The notes under the pieces were generated by a model, which did no database searches, had not been told where the DNA came from, and saw only the letters and a list, made by a program, of their open reading frames with translations. Source: Marinibactrum halimedae (GTDB lineage Bacteria > Pseudomonadota > Gammaproteobacteria > Pseudomonadales > Cellvibrionaceae). Taken from it: a stretch of DNA of 64,000 bases. Below, piece after piece: positions 9,338-18,529 of the stretch. Positions within the stretch are counted from its first letter, which is position 1; each line of letters starts with the position of its first letter. A program made the position numbers and the translations under genes. The DNA lies in NCBI RefSeq assembly GCF_021234875.1, contig NZ_JAJQVM010000029.1:1-64000 (forward strand). Direction: 5' to 3'.

Positions 9338-9717
9338 CTTTGTTTTCCACGTCTTATTTTCTCTAGCCCTTCTTTTGAGGAGGGTTTACTTACTGTTACA
9401 AAAAAATTCAGGCACATGTCACATTATGTGTTTGAATCAATTGGCTACGGTTACGTGACCTTTCTATATCAACTACACTGCGGGTAGACTCGATTGGTGT
9501 ATGAAAAAACCGGTTAAACAGTACATAATGGCAATAAAAATGAATGATAAATAGCCACTTGTGTTGTAGTCTTAATGTAATTTCTAGAATTTAATGCTCC
9601 GAAAATCATGATAATCATCTGACAAATTGTGTGTTGATTTACATGGCGTAATTCGGAGTGGTAATGATTAGTGTTTTTAAAGTGTTAAGTTGCAGGTAGA
9701 GACCTGGGAGACAAGAG
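9338..9717. other. 380-bp intergenic region between uvrA and the Ig-like lipoprotein gene
   Basis: No credible ORF is seen. An imperfect hairpin (CCCTTC-TTTTGA-GGAGGG, about 9367-9384), without a good T tract, may be a weak uvrA terminator. The right part is AT-rich and contains a Fur-core-like ATGATAATCAT at 9608-9618. Confidence 0.6.
9608..9618. promoter_or_regulatory. Fur-box-like core sequence (candidate)
   Basis: ATGATAATCAT equals the central 11 bases of the 19-bp Fur consensus, but the flanks match poorly (about 2 of 8). It lies 100 bp before the lipoprotein start. This is a weak candidate only. Confidence 0.25.
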
Positions 9718-11466
9718 ATGGAATTAAAGCAAATCTTGCCCATGCAGTTCGGACGTATCGCGTTGGCTGCTCTTTTTTGTACCGCTTTAGGCATCGCCGG
9801 TTGTGGGGGTGGTGGTGGGGGTGATAGCAGCCTCAGTAGTGGAAGTTTAGGGGAAAATACGGGTGGTGATAATACGGCTGGCAATGACAGTACCGATACG
9901 AACGATGATGACGACACAGTGACCACAACGGGAATTCGTATTGGTAATGGCACAGGAGCATCTTTTCAGGAGGGAGCTCTAGGAGCAGAAGAAACAAGTT
10001 TACCTGCTGGAGGCTCCACCACACTCATAGTCAATTTTGTCGATGGTGACGGTGAAGCAATTACCAGTGCAGTTGATGTTTCATTTACTTCCGATTGTTT
10101 CGCTAATGGGATTTCCACTTTTAGTGCAACTTCAATTACCACTAATACAAGTGGTTTCGGTACAGTTCAATATACGGCCAACGGGTGTTCAGGCACTGAT
10201 GTGGTAACAGCGAGTGCTACGGTTGATAACGAAAATCTTGGTGCATCGGTTACCTTATCGATTGAAGCGGATACCGTGCTTGCAGTGGAATTTGTTTCAG
10301 CTACTCCAGAACAGATTTCCTTGAAAGGTTTAGGCGGAACGGAAACCTCTCAAGTTGTCTTCCGGTTAACTGGGGAGTTAGGTGCTTCCATTATTGGCGA
10401 GCAAGTGACTTTTGAGCTTAATACCGATGTAGGTGGCGTAACACTCACTTCTACTGAAGGTGAAACAGATAATAACGGTGAAGTATCTACGGTTGTTCAA
10501 TCGGGTACTGTACCGACTTCATTAGAGGTAACCGCAACACATGCCGGTACAAATAACTCAGGTACTTCAGACAGCATTGCCGTAACCACAGGTGTTCCAG
10601 TATTTGCTAACTTTTCTCCATCTTATTCACCCTTTAACCCAGACCGAGCGGTAAATACGAACGGGATTGAAGTACAGATAAGCATTATTGCGAGTGATTA
10701 TTTTCAACAAGATGTGCCAGATGGCCGAAGAGTGTTCTTCACATCAGAGGGTGGCAATATCGATTCTTCTTGCGTGATCAGTAGTGGGGAGTGCTCAATC
10801 ACATGGCGTAGTGCGGAGTTTCGTCCACCGGAAGGCCGCATTACTGTTTTGACCTATATGGATGGTGCTGAGGATTTTGTCGATACTAATGGTAATAATG
10901 TGTATGAGACAACGGATACTGCAGGCACTGATCTATCTGAACCCTATGTTGATGCCAATGAAGATGGTGAATATAACGTTGGTGAGCTATTTTTCGATAC
11001 CAATAATAACAATGCCTTTGATATGGGGAATAACCTTTGGGATGGACCTTGTTTAGATGAGGTTAGCGCCTCTGCTGATTGCTCAGGGGAAGATTCCATA
11101 TCCATTTGGAAGTCTTTCATTATTTACACGCCCACATCTAACTTGATTGTTAATCGAGACACGGCATCACCTGTGGATGTAACAGGCGGGCCTCAAGTAG
11201 TTTGTGTAACGATTCAAGAGGACAATGATTTGGTTAGTGCCTTTGGAGGGAATCCAGCCCCGAATGGTACTACTGTAGATTTCAGTACGGACAATGGCCA
11301 AATTAATGGTCCTAGTTCATTTTCTTATGATGGTAACGAGACTGGCCCATTACAGTGGTGTGTGAACGTGAGTGCTGATGATACATCTGATTCTGGAGTA
11401 TTAACGTTAGAAGTTGAAACAACGGAAGGGATAGGTTACGTCAGGACATGGGCGGTTAATGACTAA
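9718..11466 (+). CDS. Secreted Ig-like-domain lipoprotein
   Basis: A 582-residue predicted lipoprotein. The signal peptide ends in LGIAGC (lipidated Cys29), followed by a poly-Gly run and a Ser/Gly/Asp/Thr-rich linker to about residue 75. The rest is beta-rich, with repeats resembling bacterial Ig-like (Big_1/invasin-type) domains: phrases such as SLPAGGSTTLIVNFVDGDGE, TNTSGFGTVQYTA and DNNGEVSTVVQSG recur at about 100-residue spacing. Residues about 390-430 contain Asp/Asn-rich loops (DTNGNNVYETTD, DANEDGEYNVGE, DTNNNNAFD) like EF-hand/dockerin calcium loops. Extra Cys residues may form disulfides. The ATG follows GGGAGACAAGAG. It ends just before a shared terminator. The exact function is unknown; an envelope or surface adhesion/structural role is plausible. 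Confidence 0.8.
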   Translation: MELKQILPMQFGRIALAALFCTALGIAGCGGGGGGDSSLSSGSLGENTGGDNTAGNDSTDTNDDDDTVTTTGIRIGNGTGASFQEGALGAEETSLPAGGSTTLIVNFVDGDGEAITSAVDVSFTSDCFANGISTFSATSITTNTSGFGTVQYTANGCSGTDVVTASATVDNENLGASVTLSIEADTVLAVEFVSATPEQISLKGLGGTETSQVVFRLTGELGASIIGEQVTFELNTDVGGVTLTSTEGETDNNGEVSTVVQSGTVPTSLEVTATHAGTNNSGTSDSIAVTTGVPVFANFSPSYSPFNPDRAVNTNGIEVQISIIASDYFQQDVPDGRRVFFTSEGGNIDSSCVISSGECSITWRSAEFRPPEGRITVLTYMDGAEDFVDTNGNNVYETTDTAGTDLSEPYVDANEDGEYNVGELFFDTNNNNAFDMGNNLWDGPCLDEVSASADCSGEDSISIWKSFIIYTPTSNLIVNRDTASPVDVTGGPQVVCVTIQEDNDLVSAFGGNPAPNGTTVDFSTDNGQINGPSSFSYDGNETGPLQWCVNVSADDTSDSGVLTLEVETTEGIGYVRTWAVND

Positions 11467-11484
11467 GTTCTACAATTAAAAAGT

Positions 11485-11512
11485 AAAAAAGGCCGCAAAT
11501 GCGGCCTTTTTT
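11485..11512 (+). terminator. Bidirectional terminator between the lipoprotein gene and tex
   Basis: A perfect 12-bp stem (AAAAAAGGCCGC / GCGGCCTTTTTT) with loop AAAT in the convergent gap. It is A-rich on one side and T-rich on the other, so it can serve both genes. Confidence 0.95.
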
Positions 11513-11539
11513 CTTTTTTAAGTTGTCAAACTCAACTTT

Positions 11540-13873
11540 TTACTTCCCTTTCTTCATCGCCTGTTGCAACAACGCTCCCATGCTGCCCATTCCACCACCA
11601 GACGATTTTTGATTTCCTCCACCAAACGAGCGATTCCCGCCACCTTTTCTGTTGGTGTTATTGGGCTTGCCTTTTCCTGCACCGCCTTGGTTACCGGAAA
11701 TTTTCTCGCCGGGTTCGTCGCTCATGCGCATAGAAAGGCCGATGCGTTTACGTGGCACATCTACTTCCATGACTTTGACTTTGACAATATCACCGGCTTT
11801 CACCACGTCTCGTGGGTCTTTAACGAATTGTTCGGCCAAAGCTGAGATGTGGACGAGACCGTCTTGGTGAACACCCACATCCACGAAAGCACCGAAGTTG
11901 GCGACGTTGGTGACGGTACCTTCCAATACCATGCCGGGTTTCAGGTCGGAGATTTTTTCTACGCCATCCTGGAATTGCGCGGTTTTGAACTCAGGGCGCG
12001 GGTCGCGTCCGGGTTTATCGAGTTCTTGAATGATGTCGGTCACGGTAGGGACACCAAACTGCTCATTGGTGTAGTCCGCTGCATTTAATGCACGTAAGAA
12101 GGTGGTTTCACCGATGAGGCTTCTGATTTCTCGGCCGCTGACTTGAGCGATGTTTTCGACAACGGAATAGGACTCTGGGTGAACCGCAGAGTTATCGAGA
12201 GGGTTATCACTGCCTGCCACACGAAGGAAGCCGGCGGCTTGTTCGAAGGTTTTGGCTCCAAAGCGGGTGACTTTCATCAGTTCTTTACGACTACTGAAAG
12301 CGCCATTTTGGTCGCGGTAATCGACGATGTTGTTAGCGATACTTTGCGATAGGCCCGAGACTTTGGCCAATAGTGGTGCCGAGGCGGTATTTACTTCAAC
12401 GCCGACGGCGTTCACACAGTCTTCAACTACCGCATCCAAAGAGCGAGCCAATTGGGATTGGGATACGTCGTGCTGATACTGGCCCACACCAATGGACTTT
12501 GGCTCAATTTTTACCAGCTCTGCCAGTGGGTCTTGCAGGCGTCGGGCAATGGAGATGGCGCCACGAATGGTAACGTCCAAGTCTGGGAACTCTTTGGCGG
12601 CAAATTCACTGGCGGAATACACCGATGCGCCCGCTTCGTTGACCATCACTTTACGGGCTTTGAGATCAGGATGTGCCTTGAGCACATCGCCGACAAATTT
12701 ATCGGTTTCGCGGCTAGCGGTGCCGTTGCCAATGGCGATGAGTTCCACGTCATGCTTTTTACACAAGGCCACTAACATGGCTTCGGCTTCGCGAATTCTA
12801 TTTTGGGGTGGGGTGGGGAACATGGCGCCGTGATCCAACACTTTACCGGTGGAGTCCACCACGGCCACTTTCACTCCGGTTCTCAAGCCTGGGTCGAGGC
12901 CGATGGTCGATTTTGCACCCGCAGGGGCGGCAAGCAGAAGGTCTTTTAGATTGCTGGCAAAGACTTTGATGGCTTCTTCTTCACTGCCGTCACGCATCTC
13001 GCCGAGTAGATCGGTTTCTAGGTGTGTGAGTAATTTGACCCGCCAGGTCCAGCGTACAACTTCAGATAGCCATTTATCGGCCGCTCGATCTTGGTTTTCG
13101 ATGTCCCAGTAGTCGGCCACCATGCTTTCGCAGGGGTGGGCATCGGATTCGGTATCCACGGTAATGCTGATGCTTAAAATGCCTTCGTTGCGCCCGCGCA
13201 ACATGGCCAATGCTCGGTGAGACGGAATCGATTTGATGGGCTCGTCGTGCTCGAAATAATCTTGATATTTGGCGCCTTCGCTTTCTTTACCGTCCATGAC
13301 TCGCGCCGAGATTTGTGCTTCCGATTTCAAAAAGTCACGCAGTTTTTGCAGTAAGTTGGCGTCTTCACTGAAACGCTCCATCAAAATGTATTTCGCGCCA
13401 TCCAGCGCTTCTTTAATGGTCGTGATTTTATGTTCTTCGTTGAAAAACTTCTCAGCTTCTTGTTCGGGCGCCAAGGTCGGATCTGCCAGCAAGCTATCTG
13501 CTAGGGGTTCGAGGCCCGCTTCAATGGCGATTTGGCCTTTGGTTCGACGCTTGGGTTTGTACGGTAAGTAAAGGTCTTCCAAGCGGTTTTTGGTTTCCGC
13601 AGAGTTGATTTCGGCAGCCAGCTCATCGGTGAGTTTTCCTTGTTCTTCAATGCTGGCCAGAATACTGGCTCGGCGCTCTTCCAATTCTCTTAGGTAGCGT
13701 AAGCGGTCTTCCAGGGTTCGAAGCTGTCCATCGTCCAGCCCACCGGTCACTTCTTTTCGATAGCGAGAAATAAACGGAACTGTTGCGCCTTCATCAAGTA
13801 AAGAGACGGCGGCGGTAACTTGCTCGACGCGAGCACTGAGTTCTTCGGCGATACGCTGGTGGATACTATTCAT
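11540..13873 (-). CDS. tex: Tex family RNA-binding transcription accessory protein
   Basis: A 777-residue cytoplasmic Tex protein, the bacterial relative of eukaryotic Spt6. The helical Tex N-terminal region ([31 protein letters not shown]) is followed by a YqgF/RNase H-like domain ([19 protein letters not shown], near residue 325). Next come helix-hairpin-helix repeats ([35 protein letters not shown]) and an S1 domain ([20 protein letters not shown], about 650-720). The tail is Gly/Asn/Lys-rich. Length and domain order are normal. The ATG at 13873 has no obvious Shine-Dalgarno sequence. It is transcribed leftwards alone and ends at the shared terminator. Confidence 0.95.
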   Translation of the reverse strand: MNSIHQRIAEELSARVEQVTAAVSLLDEGATVPFISRYRKEVTGGLDDGQLRTLEDRLRYLRELEERRASILASIEEQGKLTDELAAEINSAETKNRLEDLYLPYKPKRRTKGQIAIEAGLEPLADSLLADPTLAPEQEAEKFFNEEHKITTIKEALDGAKYILMERFSEDANLLQKLRDFLKSEAQISARVMDGKESEGAKYQDYFEHDEPIKSIPSHRALAMLRGRNEGILSISITVDTESDAHPCESMVADYWDIENQDRAADKWLSEVVRWTWRVKLLTHLETDLLGEMRDGSEEEAIKVFASNLKDLLLAAPAGAKSTIGLDPGLRTGVKVAVVDSTGKVLDHGAMFPTPPQNRIREAEAMLVALCKKHDVELIAIGNGTASRETDKFVGDVLKAHPDLKARKVMVNEAGASVYSASEFAAKEFPDLDVTIRGAISIARRLQDPLAELVKIEPKSIGVGQYQHDVSQSQLARSLDAVVEDCVNAVGVEVNTASAPLLAKVSGLSQSIANNIVDYRDQNGAFSSRKELMKVTRFGAKTFEQAAGFLRVAGSDNPLDNSAVHPESYSVVENIAQVSGREIRSLIGETTFLRALNAADYTNEQFGVPTVTDIIQELDKPGRDPRPEFKTAQFQDGVEKISDLKPGMVLEGTVTNVANFGAFVDVGVHQDGLVHISALAEQFVKDPRDVVKAGDIVKVKVMEVDVPRKRIGLSMRMSDEPGEKISGNQGGAGKGKPNNTNRKGGGNRSFGGGNQKSSGGGMGSMGALLQQAMKKGK

Positions 13874-14141
13874 ACAGTTTTTAAATCTCAGTCTGAGTTT
13901 TTATTGAAATGCGGGTTTGTAACGGTGAATGCACCTCAACATAGGCGCACAACCATGAAGGCGTCCAGAGGGGGAGCGGGCCGCCAATGAACTGAATAAG
14001 GTGCTGGAAAGCCCAAGGGCTAGGAGAATGAATCAATCTTGTTGTCACGGGCTGATAATACGTCTTCATCAAATCCGGTAGTGTGTTGTGGGCAATATTA
14101 TGCGTAATTTGCTGGCCGATAAAAGCGCTTTTTGTTGATGA

Positions 14142-14588
14142 TTATCGTAAGAAGTTTTCAACAAACCAATCCCAAATGCCGAGTGAGAAATTAGGGAAAA
14201 GATTGATACCAAGGGCCGATTTCACCAGATACAACACCAGTAAGCCCAGTAGTACGGAAATGCTCAAAAACAAGAAGATGCTGTAGAGCAAGACCAGTGC
14301 AGCGGCTTTTTTTTCCCGCTCAGACATATCCCGTCGGTTGCGGCCAACTAACAGGACAACGTAAAAGCTCCATGGCAATAAGGGGATGCGCATGGTTGGC
14401 CTAAGGTCAAGGCTGTGTACGCGACCGCCCCTGGCGCCCAGCGCATTGTTGAGAGCCTCCACTTGCTCGGGAGAGAACGTTTTGACAATGTCATCGGGTA
14501 AGTTATCAAAGATACGTTGCAAAGGTGCCGTTGGTAATACTCTTGCGTATGAAGGAGCGGTGAGGCTAGAGGAGCTGGGTTTTTCCAT
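14142..14588 (-). CDS. Small predicted membrane protein of unknown function
   Basis: I do not recognise this family. Using the internal ATG at 14588 gives 148 residues (MEKPSSSSLTAPS...). An in-frame ATG at 14681 would add 31 residues reaching into the region shared with the divergent sirtuin gene; neither start has a convincing ribosome site. A polar N-terminal part (FDNLPDDIVKTFSPEQVEAL) precedes two hydrophobic segments, IPLLPWSFYVVLLVG and a long AALVLLYSIFLFLSISVLLG stretch. They are separated by a charged RNRRDMSEREKK loop, so a two-pass inner-membrane topology is likely. It is divergent from the sirtuin and convergent with nothing nearby. Confidence 0.6.
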   Translation of the reverse strand: MEKPSSSSLTAPSYARVLPTAPLQRIFDNLPDDIVKTFSPEQVEALNNALGARGGRVHSLDLRPTMRIPLLPWSFYVVLLVGRNRRDMSEREKKAAALVLLYSIFLFLSISVLLGLLVLYLVKSALGINLFPNFSLGIWDWFVENFLR

Positions 14589-14794
14589 ACGGATATTCAA
14601 CTTTATCAGGGTTTGGAAGTGATGAAATCGGGATAGTAAAGTCGTTGAATTATGCCTAACTGAGTCGTCAGTGTAGAGCATGATGATGGCTTATTGAATA
14701 TTGAGGGCTCTTGATAGGGTTTTTAGGTTGATTAAACGATGTTTGTGGCTATTCAGTGATAAAACTGAAAGATAAATCGATAACGAGGAAGATT

Positions 14795-15625
14795 GTGGAT
14801 AAATCATTATGTCAACTGAAAGAGATGATGGCTCAATACCCGCGTTGGTTGGTCATCACCGGTGCCGGTATCAGTGCGAAAAGTGGCATTCCAACCTATC
14901 GAGATCATAAAGGGAATTGGCAGAGGAGTCGGCCCATTCAGCATCAAGAATTTATTGAGCAACGTTCGGCGAGGCAGCGCTATTGGTCTCGCAGTTTAGT
15001 TGGCTGGAAAGCCTTAGGGCCTGCTGCTCCTGGTGATGCGCATTTTTGTTTGTCAAAGTGGGAGCAAAAAGGAGCCATCAGTTTATTGGTGACACAAAAT
15101 GTGGATGGTTTACACCAGCGAGCAGGCTCCCATTCTGTATTAGAACTGCATGGCAGTATTCATTATGTGGTGTGTTTAAATTGTGGTCGGCGTGATGAGC
15201 GGGAAACGGTGCAGGCGCAATTGGTCGCTGATAATCCGAGATTGGTTGATTGGGTTGAGCAGAGAGTACACCCTTCGGCTCCAGATGGTGATGCTTATGT
15301 GGAGTATCCTTATTGCGAAGAGGTACGTTGTCCTTCGTGTCCATCGTGCGATGGTATATTGATGCCGGATGTTGTTTTTTTCGGTGGCTCAGTACCCAAG
15401 GCCCGTGTTGAAAAAGTCACTTCTGCATTATTGAGTTCTGATGCAGTGTTGGTGGTTGGCAGCTCCCTAATGGTCTACTCCGGGTTTCGGTTTTGCCGGT
15501 TGGCGGCAGAGAAAATGTTGCCAATTGCGGCCATTAATAAGGGGGTCACAAGAGCAGATGAACTTTTATCATGTAAAGTGGAAATGGACTGTTCTACAGC
15601 GTTGAGTCAACTTATTGATGCTTGA
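14795..15625 (+). CDS. NAD-dependent protein deacylase (Sir2/sirtuin family)
   Basis: Sirtuins remove acyl groups from lysine using NAD+ and release nicotinamide. Present are the NAD motif GAGISAKSGIPTYRD (residues 23-37), TQNVDGLH (100-107) and the catalytic His in LELHGS (about H119). A zinc site is formed by CLNC and the later CPSCPSC cluster, with MPDVVFFG and VVGSSLMVYSGF following. The RYWSRSLVGW block is typical of class II (SIRT4-like) sirtuins, which often act on longer acyl or lipoyl groups. The frame is open from a GTG at 14756, but GTG 14795 with GAGGAAG upstream is the better start (276 residues). It stands alone, so its substrates cannot be inferred from neighbours. Confidence 0.9.
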   Translation: MDKSLCQLKEMMAQYPRWLVITGAGISAKSGIPTYRDHKGNWQRSRPIQHQEFIEQRSARQRYWSRSLVGWKALGPAAPGDAHFCLSKWEQKGAISLLVTQNVDGLHQRAGSHSVLELHGSIHYVVCLNCGRRDERETVQAQLVADNPRLVDWVEQRVHPSAPDGDAYVEYPYCEEVRCPSCPSCDGILMPDVVFFGGSVPKARVEKVTSALLSSDAVLVVGSSLMVYSGFRFCRLAAEKMLPIAAINKGVTRADELLSCKVEMDCSTALSQLIDA

Positions 15626-15754
15626 TACGCCTACTTTGTCTCGACTTTGGATTTAAGGCGATATTAAGAAAGAACAGCGCTCAAAAAGCTACTGGTCAAC
15701 ACGAAAAAGAATATAGTTGAGGGGAGGTTTCGATAGAAAAATATAAGAAGGCAT

Positions 15755-15784
15755 CAAAGTATTTAACGTACTTTGTATTTTTTT
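15755..15784 (+). terminator. Probable terminator after the sirtuin gene
   Basis: A 7-bp stem CAAAGTA / TACTTTG with a 7-base loop, then TA and seven Ts. The stem is low in GC, so it is a modest terminator 130 bp after the stop. Confidence 0.5.
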
Positions 15785-15870
15785 GTGCTCAAATCATAAC
15801 TCAACCAAATCTGTACTCAACAATAAAGCCTCGCATTAGAATTATAGATTTGGCAAGGCTCGCTAAGGTC

Positions 15871-16083
15871 TTACATGTTATGTGCTTTAACAATGATGTT
15901 ATCAGACTGAACTTGCACACCTGATAGCACACTGTAGTACATGTTTGACTCTAGTGCGTGCACATTTTTACGCTCTGCATACCGTAGTGCTTTCGATTTA
16001 TCTTTACTTCGGTAAACAATATGCTTGTAGTGTTGGTTAACTACATACCAAAAATTTGGATCGTAAATCTCTTCTTTTTGCAT
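15871..16083 (-). CDS. Small conserved-looking hypothetical protein (70 aa)
   Basis: The function is not recognised. From the ATG at 16083, which has TAGGA about 8 bases upstream, it encodes 70 residues rich in aromatic and charged residues (DPNFWYVVNQHYKHIVYRS, then KALRYAERKNVHA, ending KAHNM). There is no signal peptide or membrane segment. The frame is open further upstream to an ATG at 16131 that follows AAAGGAGA with almost no spacing; that start would give 86 residues. It is flanked by AT-rich non-coding DNA on both sides. Reading-frame composition supports a real gene, but there is no functional clue. Confidence 0.5.
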   Translation of the reverse strand: MQKEEIYDPNFWYVVNQHYKHIVYRSKDKSKALRYAERKNVHALESNMYYSVLSGVQVQSDNIIVKAHNM

Positions 16084-16693
16084 GATGAAAATCCTAGTGT
16101 TATCTCCCTGAATTTTTAAAATTTCGCACATTCTCCTTTAAAAACAATTTAGCATTTAATTTGTGGTGTGCACTGAAAAAAATAATTTTTTTTGAAGTTG
16201 TTGGTGTTTTTGTCACCTGTTTGGCGCTAAAAGCATTGTGTTGTCTGGTTTGATTTAAAGTTTGATATATTGTTCACAAAAGCTATGATAAAAGCTTTCT
16301 TTTTTTATGCTTTTTTTGTGATAAGGCTTATTTTCATTCAAAATTGGTTTGTTCATAAAGCGTGATGTGGAAGGTGATGTAATGGTAGCTGTAAGGGAAT
16401 AAAGATTTTTTAACATTACTTTACATTGATCACTTCTATTAATTGATGAGAAAGTTTCGTTGGTGGCGTAGTGGTTGTACTTAATGAAAATCAGCCACGA
16501 AAATGATTTTTCATGGCTGATGTTTTTTTGAATGAGCCACTGTTTTTTAAATAAACCACTATTGTTTAAACTGTTATTTTTAAATTATTGCTTTTAAATT
16601 GTTATCGTAATGTTTTGCCACTTTGCAGAGCCTCGGATAGGCCACAAAAATATGAGTCACATTTTATATTTTGAGTTAATATCAACAACTGAG
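16084..16693. other. AT-rich intergenic region with an orphan terminator-like hairpin
   Basis: 610 bp of strongly AT-rich DNA with long T runs and no convincing ORF. It includes a weak AAAGCT/AGCTTT hairpin followed by T7 (16278-16307) and a strong plus-strand terminator at 16490-16529. That terminator has no annotated gene upstream on its strand, so an unannotated small RNA could end there. Confidence 0.5.
16490..16529 (+). terminator. Orphan intrinsic terminator
   Basis: The stem ATCAGCCA (16490-16497) / TGGCTGAT (16514-16521) is extended inwards by GAAAA/TTTTC past one mismatch, and is followed by G and seven Ts. No plus-strand gene lies in the preceding 860 bp. Confidence 0.7.
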
Positions 16694-16909
16694 CTAGCGG
16701 CTAGCGGGTAGTTGAGATAAAGCTTCCTGTCGTGATTGGATCATTTCTTTATAGGTTTGCTTCATTGAAAAATCGACACCGTCTGCGTCGATGTTCAACT
16801 GCTCAAGTTGACGACGCAAGCTAATAATTTCACCTTCAATTTTTGCTTTCTCAATATTGGTTTTTTGTTGATTTAACGTGCTGCTGGTGAATTTGTAGTG
16901 CTCTTTCAT
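16694..16909 (-). CDS. Small coiled-coil hypothetical protein (71 aa)
   Basis: A 71-residue charged protein with a predicted helical heptad-like centre (KAKIEGEIISLRRQLEQL) and no membrane segment. The ATG at 16909 follows TAGGAAATATC, an acceptable ribosome site. I do not recognise a family. It stands alone in a low-coding stretch, with a tandem 19-bp repeat about 100 bp upstream of its start that could be regulatory. Confidence 0.5.
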   Translation of the reverse strand: MKEHYKFTSSTLNQQKTNIEKAKIEGEIISLRRQLEQLNIDADGVDFSMKQTYKEMIQSRQEALSQLPASR

Positions 16910-17005
16910 GATATTTCCTATTGTGTTTAGTCATTCTTGCTAAAAAAGCATCATATTCTGTGTACGAAACCATTTTAAATAAGTTGGCAATGGGTTCGTC
17001 ACTAT

Positions 17006-17043
17006 CCATGGGGTGTATACCTGACCATGGGGTGTATACCTGA
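17006..17043. repeat. Perfect tandem duplication of a 19-bp unit
   Basis: CCATGGGGTGTATACCTGA occurs twice head-to-tail with no mismatch. Each copy holds the palindromes CCATGG and GTATAC. It lies 97 bp upstream of the start of the 71-residue minus-strand gene, where paired operator sites could act. Confidence 0.85.
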
Positions 17044-17492
17044 GCTTGTTTGAACTTCTTGTTTTTATTGTCCTAAGTTCATTATAAGGAGCCTGACGGC
17101 TACATCAAATACTGCATTAGTCGTATGTTTTGTTATAAGTAATGCCAAATCTTTGCGGACGATAGCGCCCTTACCCCCTATGGCTTTCAGCCTTATCAGA
17201 GGATGCTTTTATAGCGATCTATAGATAACTTTTTACGCTACTTATGTAAACTTTATCTGATCGCAAGGTGGTACTCGTAAAATTTGAAAAAACACTTCAT
17301 TTTAGTTATTAAAACATTGCTAGACGAGAGGGATTTGCCATTTTGGCGCAAAAAACTACCTAAAATTAACATGTAATCGATAACGTACGGGTTAGACGTT
17401 TTCTTTGAAGAATGTTTTCGAGAAAAAGCTGGAGTTTTCTTTATCTAATCTGGAAGAGTTAAGGTGTGATGGAAGAGATAAAACCTGGAAGA

Positions 17493-17546
17493 GTGAAAAA
17501 ATGTTTTCACATCATTGCAGGCTCGATGGGACACCTAGCAATGATG
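17493..17546 (-). terminator. Twin hairpins at the 3' end of cysQ
   Basis: A perfect 9-bp stem CATCATTGC (17510-17518) / GCAATGATG (17538-17546), extendable by AGG/CCT, adjoins a second hairpin GTGAAAA-AATG-TTTTCAC (17493-17510). Read on the minus strand, the T-rich second hairpin follows the first, 10 bp beyond the cysQ stop, so the pair probably terminates cysQ. Confidence 0.6.
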
Positions 17547-17556
17547 CACAAAAGGT

Positions 17557-18384
17557 TTACTGTGTAATTAAATAATCGCGCCAATTGAATTGTGTATCGC
17601 CAATGACATGAAAGAAGGGATTGAGAATATCTTCTTTTGTGTTGTAGCGTAGAATCGTAAAGTTGGTATCAACAACCAGCCCTCCGGCTGCTTCAACAAC
17701 AGCTTGTGCTGCAGCGGTATCCCACTCAGAGGTTAATGCTAGGCGCGGATAAAGGTCGGCTTGTCCTTCTGCGACAAGACATAACTTCAATGAACTTCCC
17801 ATATTTTTTGTTTCAACTGGACCAACCTGCGATTGCAAACGCTCCATTAGATGCACCACTTCTTCTGCGCCATGATTGCGGCTGGCGACGACTTCAATGG
17901 GTGCTTTGCTATCAAGGCGAGATTGAACCGTGCGAACGTGTATTGGTGTTTCTTGCCCTTCGGTGATTTTCCAGGCGCCTTTACCTTCTAAACCTGTGTA
18001 GGTAATGTCCAGCACGGGAACATACACCACACCTAAAACGGGTTTCCCATTCTCTATCAGTGCGACATTGACGGTAAACTCGCCATTTCGTTTGATAAAC
18101 TCCTTGGTGCCATCCAATGGATCGATAATCCAGTAACGCTGCCATTGGCTGCGGATGGAATAGGGTGGAAGATGACTTTCCTCCGACAGCACCGGTACTC
18201 CAGGAATCAATGCTTCCAAAGCAGGCTCTAAAATAGCGTGTGCGGCTAAGTCTGCTTCCGTTACCGGGGAATCGTCAGCTTTGGCATCAACTTCAAAACC
18301 CTCGCTGCGATTGTAGACCTCAAGTATTGCGTGACCTGCGTTACGACTGATTTTCACTACTTGATCCAACAATGCTTTATTCAT
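17557..18384 (-). CDS. cysQ: 3'(2'),5'-bisphosphate nucleotidase
   Basis: CysQ hydrolyses 3'-phosphoadenosine-5'-phosphate (PAP) from sulfate assimilation and coenzyme A transfer reactions to AMP, using Mg2+. It belongs to the inositol-monophosphatase superfamily: SPVTEADLAAH (39-49), the metal ligands SEES (67-70), DPLDGTKEF (88-96) and the late SEWDTAAAQA. A longer open frame runs to 18549, but the ATG at 18384 with CGAGGAG six bases upstream matches the family N-terminus and gives 275 residues. It diverges from the HAD nucleotidase gene, a neighbour pair known from other gammaproteobacteria, although the nudE gene often found there is missing. Confidence 0.93.
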   Translation of the reverse strand: MNKALLDQVVKISRNAGHAILEVYNRSEGFEVDAKADDSPVTEADLAAHAILEPALEALIPGVPVLSEESHLPPYSIRSQWQRYWIIDPLDGTKEFIKRNGEFTVNVALIENGKPVLGVVYVPVLDITYTGLEGKGAWKITEGQETPIHVRTVQSRLDSKAPIEVVASRNHGAEEVVHLMERLQSQVGPVETKNMGSSLKLCLVAEGQADLYPRLALTSEWDTAAAQAVVEAAGGLVVDTNFTILRYNTKEDILNPFFHVIGDTQFNWRDYLITQ

Positions 18385-18529
18385 AATGCTCCTCGTCAGG
18401 TGAAGGTTAAAAGTTGGCGAAATAAAAGGGTATTCTCCATCATTATACGCATATCCATTGAGCATCTTCATAATGCCATGCGCAGAAGGCATACTAACGA
18501 CCGGTTTTTTAGTGATGGCAGGCTCATTC

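Larger units (their letters stand above)
16910..17556. other. 647-bp intergenic region with tandem repeats and paired hairpins
   Basis: No credible gene is seen. It contains a perfect 19-bp tandem repeat (17006-17043), three TGGAAGAG words spaced 19 and 16 bp (17451-17493), and two adjacent hairpins at 17493-17546 that abut the 3' end of cysQ. Confidence 0.55.
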
